From an uncultured Francisellaceae bacterium (lineage in GTDB: Bacteria; Pseudomonadota; Gammaproteobacteria; UBA6186; Azoamicaceae), in contig CAIVQA010000032.1 of the NCBI GenBank assembly GCA_903907935.1, positions 1 to 47,573 of the forward strand: a DNA stretch of 47,573 nucleotides. Direction: 5' to 3'. The notes beneath the pieces were generated by a model. It had not been told where the DNA came from, searched no databases, and worked only from the letters and a program-made list of their open reading frames with translations. Of the stretch, positions 41,439 to 47,573 are shown piece by piece (the first letter of the stretch is position 1; every line of letters starts with the position of its first letter). Both the position numbers and the translations under genes were made by a program.

Positions 41439-42419
41439 ATGGATAATTTGATTTTTTATAACATATCTAACATAAACGATAGTATCTTAGATCAAGACAT
41501 ATGTAAAAAAATTAAATTTAACAATCTCCAACTATTTTCTAAATATTATAAAGAATATTATGGGAAACAATTTATAGATTTAACATTTATAGTTTTTGGT
41601 CGTAATGAGTGTTTAGGTTATGTGGTATGTTGTGTGCAAGATAGCAAATTATGGTTACCAAATGATGGGGTCTGGATAGAACTGTTTATTGATTGTGTCA
41701 ATAAAAAAACAAAAATATATAGCCAAATTATTGATTATCTTAAAATACTTGCAAATCAACACTCTTGTAATGAAATTATTATAAAAGATAGTTTAAATGA
41801 TGGAATGCTTTCTCTTTTAGGACAAATATTATTTAATAATAAATACCATGCAAATCTTACATTTGAAATGCTGGTTGACTATAAAAATTTTAACAAGACA
41901 TCTTATCGTACAAATCTTAGAAAAAGTTATAAATCTTTGATTAATTGGGGTAAAAAAAATTTAGAAATATTAGTTATTAACCAACAAAATCTTTCTTTTG
42001 ACCATTTTGTTACATTTAAACTGTTTCATCATAAAATTTCTGGCAGAAAAACCAGATCCGATGAAAGTTGGAATATACAATATCAAATGATAGAGCAAGG
42101 TTTTGGTGAGCTAATACTTGGTTATTATCAACAAGATCTAGTTGCTGGTTCTTTGTTTATAGATCAAAAGGATGTAACTGTTTATTTTACTGGGGTATAT
42201 GAAAGAGAACTTTTTGAGTTTGGAATATCACATTATTTACTTTATAAGGGAATTTGTCGTTTTTATGAACGTGGGAATACTTCTAAATTTTATTTGGGTT
42301 ATTTTGATACGAACATTAAAGATAGTAAGCTATACAATATTCAATTTTTTAAAAAAGGTTTTTGTGATAATCTGTTCCCAATTATTTTATGGTCTAAAGA
42401 GATAAATAAAAATGAATAA
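41439..42419 (+). CDS. GNAT/FemAB-like acyltransferase
   Basis: The 326-residue product resembles the FemAB-like GNAT-fold proteins of glycan clusters: TSYRTNLRKSYKSLINWGKKN, FKLFHHKISGRKTRSDESW, LILGYYQQDLVAGSLFIDQKDVTVYFTGVYER, and LLYKGICRFYERGNTSKFYLGYFD. Such proteins transfer an acyl or aminoacyl group to an amino sugar or peptidoglycan. It is a candidate for the acetylation that PseH normally provides, although it does not look like PseH. The ATG at 41439 is chosen over a GTG four codons earlier that overlaps wecB. Confidence 0.75.
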   Translation: MDNLIFYNISNINDSILDQDICKKIKFNNLQLFSKYYKEYYGKQFIDLTFIVFGRNECLGYVVCCVQDSKLWLPNDGVWIELFIDCVNKKTKIYSQIIDYLKILANQHSCNEIIIKDSLNDGMLSLLGQILFNNKYHANLTFEMLVDYKNFNKTSYRTNLRKSYKSLINWGKKNLEILVINQQNLSFDHFVTFKLFHHKISGRKTRSDESWNIQYQMIEQGFGELILGYYQQDLVAGSLFIDQKDVTVYFTGVYERELFEFGISHYLLYKGICRFYERGNTSKFYLGYFDTNIKDSKLYNIQFFKKGFCDNLFPIILWSKEINKNE

Positions 42420-43116
42420 AAAAGTTAGTGAGTTTTATGATAAGTCTTATAAAGATTTAGGTTTTAGTGCTCAAAGGAAATATCCAAACGAAGAATTTTG
42501 TCGATTTATGGGTAGAAATTTTTTTAATATTTCAGTGGAAAAACGTAAAGAAATTAAAATTTTAGAAACTGGATGTGGGTCTGGTGCAAATATTTGGATG
42601 ATTGCACGAGAAAACTTTGATGCATATGGTATTGACTTATCATTAGAGGGTATTTCTTTAGCAAAAAAAATGCTAGATAGTTATGGTGTACAAGCTAATT
42701 TATCAGTACAAAATATGTGTTCCTTAGATTTTCCTGATCATTATTTTGATGCAGTGGTAGATGTTTTTTCCTCATATTGTTTTACACAAATTGAACATCA
42801 AACTTATTTGCAAGAAATCAAAAGAGTTCTTAAATCAGGTGGATTGTTTTTTTCTTATTTTCCTTCAAAACGATCTGATACATATCAGTTTCCTAAAGAT
42901 GCTACTTTTATTGATTCAGATACATTAAAAGCAGTAACAAGGGGAGACTCACCATTTTATGGACAAAATTATCCTTTTCGTTTTATTCACTCGCGTGAGT
43001 ATGAAGATGCATTAATAAATTTAGGGTTTAATATTCAGTATTCAGAAGTTGTTGATAAAACTTATAGAAATCGACAAGAAATCTTTGGATTTGTTGTTGT
43101 CGAAGCTAAAAAGTAA
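42412..43116 (+). CDS. SAM-dependent methyltransferase
   Basis: The 234-residue class I methyltransferase has EIKILETGCGSGANIWMIARENFDAYGIDLSLEGI (SAM loop and acidic strand 2), FDAVVDVFSSYCFTQIEHQ, and IKRVLKSGGLFFSYFPSKRSD, the typical Methyltransf_11 pattern. The N-terminal KVSEFYDKSYKDLGFSAQRKYPNEEFCRFMGR may bind the acceptor. It overlaps the preceding gene by 8 nt. It is probably another sugar O-methyltransferase of the glycan. Confidence 0.87.
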   Translation: MNKKVSEFYDKSYKDLGFSAQRKYPNEEFCRFMGRNFFNISVEKRKEIKILETGCGSGANIWMIARENFDAYGIDLSLEGISLAKKMLDSYGVQANLSVQNMCSLDFPDHYFDAVVDVFSSYCFTQIEHQTYLQEIKRVLKSGGLFFSYFPSKRSDTYQFPKDATFIDSDTLKAVTRGDSPFYGQNYPFRFIHSREYEDALINLGFNIQYSEVVDKTYRNRQEIFGFVVVEAKK

Positions 43117-43123
43117 AAAAATC

Positions 43124-44059
43124 ATGATTAAAACAGGCATATACAAATTATCTCAAATAAGAGAATATTCAAAATTTAAAGGTTTATTTGGTGGAGAAAA
43201 AAAACTTTCAATCACTCTTTATGAACAAATTTTAGACAAACCTAATGTAGATGAGCTAGCAGAGCGTATATTACTTTTATTTGCCGATGAACGTGGAGCC
43301 TATAAACGTACTTATACAAAACGATTTGAAGAGTTTGATGCTGTTGTATTAGATCTTTTAAAACAGTATTTTAATTCAGAATTATCTTTATTAATCCAAG
43401 ATGTTGGTGTTAGCGATGGCAGGACTTCAGTTGATTTTTTTACAAAAATTTCAAAAGTTTTTCCAAATTTAAAATTTATAGCATCTGACTATAACCCAAA
43501 AGTTTACATACTTGAACGTAAAAATTTTAAAATAACTATAAGTCATACTGGTAAAATACTAGAGATTGTTTGGCCACCTTTTGTATTTAATATTATAAAG
43601 CGAGATAGCTATAGACATTATCCGTTAAATCATATTATTCGTTTTATTGTTGAAAAATTTATGGTGCCACCACTTTTAAGAGCGTATAAGTTAGGTAAAG
43701 TTAAAGCAAAAGAATTACTTTTATTTTCTCCTGCAGTTCTTAACTTGGCAAAACAAGATCGACGTTTTAATTTATCTCAACATGATTTACTATCGTCATT
43801 TAAAGATCAAAGTTGCGTAATAAGGGCTATGAATGTTTTAAATCCTTCTTATTTTAAAAAAGAGGAATTTAATCATGTCCTAAAAAATATATATTCTGGA
43901 TTGTTAGAAGGTGGAATATTGATCACTGGTTCTAACCAAGAAGCTGGTTCACTGGTGCATGGTGGTATTTATCGAAAGATGAATAATTGTTTTGAAAAAT
44001 TATGGCAATCTGGTGATGGTTCTCCTGTTGAACATCAGATTTTACAATTTATCCAATAG
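43124..44059 (+). CDS. Uncharacterised protein, possibly methyltransferase-like
   Basis: The 311-residue product is not a family I can name. LLIQDVGVSDGRTSVDFFTKISKVFPNLKFIASDYNPKV (about 88-127) has the shape of a SAM-binding loop followed by an acidic second strand (SDYN), and a later YSGLLEGGILITGSNQEAG resembles strand 5 of class I methyltransferases. A basic hydrophobic insertion lies between them (about 150-200, including IKRDSYRHYPLNHIIRFIVEKF). The ATG at 43124 is chosen because an earlier in-frame codon would lie inside the preceding gene. Context suggests another tailoring enzyme of the glycan. Confidence 0.7.
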   Translation: MIKTGIYKLSQIREYSKFKGLFGGEKKLSITLYEQILDKPNVDELAERILLLFADERGAYKRTYTKRFEEFDAVVLDLLKQYFNSELSLLIQDVGVSDGRTSVDFFTKISKVFPNLKFIASDYNPKVYILERKNFKITISHTGKILEIVWPPFVFNIIKRDSYRHYPLNHIIRFIVEKFMVPPLLRAYKLGKVKAKELLLFSPAVLNLAKQDRRFNLSQHDLLSSFKDQSCVIRAMNVLNPSYFKKEEFNHVLKNIYSGLLEGGILITGSNQEAGSLVHGGIYRKMNNCFEKLWQSGDGSPVEHQILQFIQ

Positions 44060-44065
44060 TCACTA

Positions 44066-45160
44066 ATGCATATTACATTGATAATATCTTCTCTCACGTC
44101 TGGTGGGGCAGAACGTGTTTTATCAGGACTTGCAAATCATTTGGTATCTAAAGGCCACCTGGTTTCTTTAATTACATTAGCCCCTCCAGACTCTCAACCA
44201 TTTTATTTTTTAAATCCACAAATTAATTTAGTTCAGATCAACCAAATTAGCTTTGAATTTTCAATTATAAAACGTCTTAGGAATATATTTAGACGCGTTG
44301 TTTGTTTACGAAAAACCATTAAAAATCTTAATCCTAATGTTATTATATCTTTTGTGGATATTACTAATATTACGACATTAATATCGAGTATTGGACTAAA
44401 AATTCCTATAATAATTTCGGAAAGAATTGATCCTAATTTCCACAAGATAGCTAAGTTTTATAAATGGTTGCGATTGAAATTTTATCCATTTTCTTCCAAA
44501 TTAATTGTCCAAACTAATAGTGTAGCAGAATATTTTCCTCAAAATTTTAAAAAACTTATTAAAATTATTCCAAATCCTGTTGCAATTCCAAAATATAAAA
44601 AAAATATATATTCAGAAAAAATTACTAGTATTATTACTGTTGGACGACTTGTTAAGCAAAAAGATCACAATATTTTGATTAATGTATTTGCAAAATTGTC
44701 TGTTAATTATCCAGATCTAACTTTAACTATCTATGGCGAAGGTGCCGAGCGTCAAAATCTAGAAAATCTTATAGCCTCATTAAATTTACAAGAAAAAGTT
44801 AAATTACCAGGAGCAATCAAAAATATTCAAGAAGCTTTAATTAAAGCAGATCTATTTATTTTTCCGTCTCGTTATGAAGGTTTTCCGAATGCCCTTTGTG
44901 AAGCTATGGCTGTAGGATTACCAGTAATTGCTTCTAATTGTTCAGGTAACATTGATATTATACGAGATGGTATAGATGGTCTATTATTTTCTGTAGGAGA
45001 TATTGAATTGCTTACCAAAATCACTGTGGAACTTTTAAATGGTTCTGATAAATGTAAATATCTTGCTGAAAACGCTAAGCAAATTTGTAATAGATTTCAT
45101 CCAGATAATATTTTTGCTCTTTGGGAACAATTAGTGGTTGATATAGTTAATTCATATTGA
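44066..45160 (+). CDS. Family 4 glycosyltransferase
   Basis: The 364-residue retaining GT-B transferase has ISSLTSGGAERVLSGLANHL at the N-terminus (acceptor domain), IISERIDPN, IIPNPV, then ITVGRLVKQKDHNILINVFAKL, IYGEGAERQNLENL, and the donor-binding FPSRYEGFPNALCEAMAVGLPVIAS with the EX7E motif. It is similar in layout to PglH/PglJ and WaaG-like enzymes. It is the last plus-strand gene of the operon and ends three bases from the convergent SGNH-type gene. It could add a central GalNAc or GlcNAc, but that is a guess from family resemblance. Confidence 0.9.
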   Translation: MHITLIISSLTSGGAERVLSGLANHLVSKGHLVSLITLAPPDSQPFYFLNPQINLVQINQISFEFSIIKRLRNIFRRVVCLRKTIKNLNPNVIISFVDITNITTLISSIGLKIPIIISERIDPNFHKIAKFYKWLRLKFYPFSSKLIVQTNSVAEYFPQNFKKLIKIIPNPVAIPKYKKNIYSEKITSIITVGRLVKQKDHNILINVFAKLSVNYPDLTLTIYGEGAERQNLENLIASLNLQEKVKLPGAIKNIQEALIKADLFIFPSRYEGFPNALCEAMAVGLPVIASNCSGNIDIIRDGIDGLLFSVGDIELLTKITVELLNGSDKCKYLAENAKQICNRFHPDNIFALWEQLVVDIVNSY

Positions 45161-45163
45161 TTT

Positions 45164-46357
45164 TTATTCTATATTTTTGTTACATCCAATACATAAAAAA
45201 TCTATTTCCTTTTTAGAAGTTATGTTTTTGTTTGGGATCATTGCTAATCCAGAATATTCTGAAATAATATTTTTTAGATAATTTTGATTAATATATTCTT
45301 TTAAAATAGGCTCTTTTGTACTTATATAATCAAGGATCTTTGCATAAAGAATATCACCACCATGAAAGCCATCTATAAACTCACAATCATTTGTTGCCAA
45401 GAGTTTAGTAGGTTCAGTAAAATCATATACTCTTATTTCATGTTTTTGAAATTTATCTTTTAGGTCCTTTATATAAGAATAGTCATGTTTTTTCATTTCT
45501 TCATTAACTGTTGGCGCTATTGGAGGAATAAATAAAATGATTTTTATCCCCTTGTCATTAAAAAGTTTTATTAGTTCTAAAAATTTTTGAAAATGTAATG
45601 TAGAAGCTACTGGGGCATTTTTAAAATAAGAACTTCCTATTTTAATGGCTGATCTAGTATCGTTAAAATTTACGTCACTATATTCAGTTGTTTGTCCAGT
45701 GATAACGTCAGTATAGTAATTAGAACCATCTGAAGATATACCGGATTGCTTAAATTTTCCTCTAATCCCTATATTGGGTTTTTTTAGGAGATTAGAAAAT
45801 TGAATATAATCTCTGATAGTAATTTTTTTATTATAGAGCCACTTAAAAGGTAAAATTATATGACTAGGGTTAATTTTATTGGTTGTTCTTTGAATACTTA
45901 AGTCGTAGTCATGTTTATGAATATTTTCGTTGAACCACCAAAAATCGATACCTAATAAGATAATTTCTGGATAATGTGATTTTAACATTAAATAGGATAT
46001 ATCTAGAGCATCGTGTATTGATGATGCAGTGTAACCAAAATTATAAAATGGTTTAGAAAAAAACGATTCACGAAATTGGAGGACTCTAGATGAACCAAAA
46101 GAAATAATTTTTGGTTTTTTTACTTTTATAGAGTATAACTTTAATTCTGTTACACTATTAAATATTGCTGAACCATAAATGACATCTTTATACGTTGAGT
46201 TATTTTGAAGTGAAAATATTTCTTGAGTAGATAAAAATTCACCAGCATTTTTTAGAAATAGATAATTTGTAAAAAATGGAGCACTGAATAAAAATAAAAG
46301 TAAAAAATATGTTTTTATATAATTGTAATATTTTGATGATTCTGTTGTATAGTTCAT
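45164..46357 (-). CDS. SGNH-type (AlgJ/AlgX/DltD-like) membrane protein
   Basis: The 397-residue product has one membrane anchor at about residues 15-33 and a large extracytoplasmic part. IISFGSSRVLQFRESFFSKPFYNFGYTASS has the GSSR nucleophile-type block, and near the C-terminus DGFHGGDILYAKILDYI supplies a DxxH-like pair, so an SGNH/GDSL hydrolase-type fold is probable. Partner proteins of MBOAT acyltransferases (AlgJ, AlgX, PatB, DltD) have this design and move O-acetyl groups to polysaccharide. The MBOAT gene lies directly upstream at 46393, but it is truncated, so function is uncertain. It is convergent with the glycan operon. Confidence 0.75.
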   Translation of the reverse strand: MNYTTESSKYYNYIKTYFLLLFLFSAPFFTNYLFLKNAGEFLSTQEIFSLQNNSTYKDVIYGSAIFNSVTELKLYSIKVKKPKIISFGSSRVLQFRESFFSKPFYNFGYTASSIHDALDISYLMLKSHYPEIILLGIDFWWFNENIHKHDYDLSIQRTTNKINPSHIILPFKWLYNKKITIRDYIQFSNLLKKPNIGIRGKFKQSGISSDGSNYYTDVITGQTTEYSDVNFNDTRSAIKIGSSYFKNAPVASTLHFQKFLELIKLFNDKGIKIILFIPPIAPTVNEEMKKHDYSYIKDLKDKFQKHEIRVYDFTEPTKLLATNDCEFIDGFHGGDILYAKILDYISTKEPILKEYINQNYLKNIISEYSGLAMIPNKNITSKKEIDFLCIGCNKNIE

Positions 46358-46392
46358 TGTTGTTTATGTTAATGATTTAAATGTAAAGTATC

Positions 46393-47451
46393 CTAAAAAT
46401 TAAAATATAAAAATTCTATTTTTCTTGCTGACAGTAAAGCAATAATAGCCCATGTAGTCATTATTACCATAACAAAAGCATAAATTTTCGAAGGAGTCCA
46501 AGTTAACGAAAATATATTATATTTGGTATTGTAAACATACGTTTGATGGTTATTTTGTTCATGACTAATAAATTGTTTAAAGAAAGTTTTTATATTTGGT
46601 AAGCACAAGCATATAAAAATAGATAGAGTTATTATAGAAAAATAATCTCTTGAATAAAATAATTGATTTTTAAAAAATCCTGTATAATCAATAAATGAAA
46701 AATTAGGGATTATATTTAATAAAGTTGGTGAAATAGAAATTCGATGAAAACCAAGCATAGATTTATATATAACAAATGCTGATTTAAGATCTTGAGCTCT
46801 AAAAAGAACCCAAGCAAATATGATGCAAAGTATAGTAATTATCCAGCAAAAAATTGCATATACTTTTTTATTTTCATAGATTAGTTTTTTCTTGTTTATG
46901 AAGTTATGCCATAAATGATTGATAACAAGATATATACCATGAAGAAGTCCCCATAAAACAAAAGTCCAATTTGCACCATGCCATAGCCCGCCAATTAGCA
47001 TTGTTACTATAAGATTTCTATATTTAGTAAAAATTCCATTACGGTTTCCTCCCATAGGAATATATAGGTAGTTTTTAAAAAAATTTGATAATGTAATATG
47101 CCATCTGTGCCAAAAATCGATAATTGATGTTGATTGGTATGGGGAATCGAAATTTATAGGAAAATGGACATTAAATATTCTTGCTAATCCTATAGCCATA
47201 TCGCTGTAGCCAGAAAAATCAAAATATAATTGTAGCGTATAACAAATAGCTCCGAACCATGCTTCTGCGAATGATGGTATCAAGCCTGTTAAAGTTGCGT
47301 TGAATACAGAGTTTGCGCATGGTGCTAATCCATCAGCGATTATTATTTTTTTGAATAAACCAATAATAAAAATAGTTACACCTATTACAATGCTATCAAT
47401 AGAGATTTTAGTTTTTTTAAATTGAGGGGCAATTTCTCCCGACTTTGTCAC
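46393..47451 (-). pseudogene. MBOAT-family O-acyltransferase (AlgI-like), N-terminus missing
   Basis: The 352-residue ORF begins with a GTG at 47451, and the preceding in-frame codon set contains a TAG stop at 47458-47460. From there it aligns to AlgI from about residue 170 onward: IIGLFKKIIIADGLA, YTLQLYFDFSGYSDMAIGLARIF, FWHRWHITLSNFFKNYLYIPMGGNR, and the active-site GGLWHGANWTFVLWGLLHG are present. The N-terminal roughly 170 residues with several membrane helices are not encoded in any frame of the 120 bp upstream. The rest would lie beyond the window or is lost. As MBOATs need those helices, a broken gene is most likely, though a short isoform cannot be excluded. Confidence 0.8.
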
Positions 47452-47485
47452 TTGTAGCTAAAAAGCATTGTAAACATTAGGTTTT

Positions 47486-47510
47486 GTAATTACTCAATTA
47501 GAGTATTTAC
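47486..47510. other. Imperfect palindrome upstream of the truncated MBOAT gene
   Basis: A 10-bp inverted repeat with one mismatch (GTAATTACTC and GAGTATTTAC) surrounds AATTA. It starts GTAA and ends TTAC, like the ends of family B, but has no other similarity and no flanking direct repeat that I can see. It could be an operator or a remnant element. Confidence 0.35.
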
Positions 47511-47573
47511 ACATACTTAAACACGTGTTATCATTGGTTTTATGTTTATTAGTAAGAAAAAAAGACAAAATCA

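Overview
The window looks like a chromosomal segment of an AT-rich gammaproteobacterium, probably a host-associated or Legionella/Coxiella-like lineage. The placement rests on gene order more than on any single gene. gpmI diverges from a rhodanese-glutaredoxin gene followed by secB and gpsA, which is the E. coli yibO/yibN-grxC-secB-gpsA neighbourhood. dut sits beside an AlgC-type phosphomannomutase, and rpmB beside rpmG. No rRNA, tRNA or CRISPR array was seen. The species assignment is inference. REGION 1 (1-18.6 kb) is a core-genome stretch: a long coiled-coil protein of unknown role; rpmB-rpmG; a low-complexity protein; a TrpXYZ-like ABC uptake operon with two substrate-binding proteins and an embedded TrpR/YerC-family regulator; a nitroreductase; dut, algC and rph; an S41 protease; gpmI; a rhodanese-glutaredoxin fusion, secB and gpsA; a tiny His-rich lipoprotein; a VapBC-like toxin-antitoxin pair; and an EPS-associated MarR-type regulator. 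Two families of non-autonomous palindromic elements are scattered through this part. Family A has seven copies (one cut by the window edge) of about 143-210 bp with TATACT...AGTATA-type ends and arms that vary in step. Family B has two copies with GTAAC-type ends and perfect 8-bp target duplications, resembling an IS66-type MITE. One family B copy lies in frame inside a signal-peptide-encoding region. REGION 2 (18.6-45.2 kb) is a run of 26 plus-strand genes with tiny gaps or overlaps. It is preceded at 18631-18669 by a sequence resembling the JUMPstart/ops element used by RfaH, which suggests one very long antiterminated operon for a surface glycan. In order it encodes: a PglK-like ABC flippase; a WbpE-like aminotransferase; a pseudaminic-acid-type nonulosonate module (PseB, PseC, an aldo/keto reductase, a CMP-sugar synthetase fused to a class III aminotransferase, PseG, a methyltransferase, PseI); capsule-like and pyruvyl-transferase-like proteins; glycosyltransferases; a CDP-6-deoxyhexose module (RfbF, RfbG, a C-methyltransferase, an RmlC-like epimerase, an acyltransferase, an aminotransferase); a CmcI-like protein; WecB; a FemAB/GNAT-like protein; further methyltransferases; and a GT4 glycosyltransferase. 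The expected product is a heavily methylated oligosaccharide carrying a Pse-like nonulosonic acid and an unusual CDP-derived branched or amino sugar. REGION 3 (45.2-47.6 kb) is on the minus strand. It holds an AlgJ/X-like SGNH-type membrane protein preceded by an MBOAT O-acyltransferase that lacks about its first 170 residues and is probably a broken gene. The most noteworthy observations are the in-frame family B insertion with its target duplication, the near-canonical TrpR-type operator before the trp-like regulator gene, the JUMPstart-like element, the unusual nonulosonate module (a synthetase-aminotransferase fusion and no recognisable PseH), the YibN-GrxC fusion, and the modular family A repeats.
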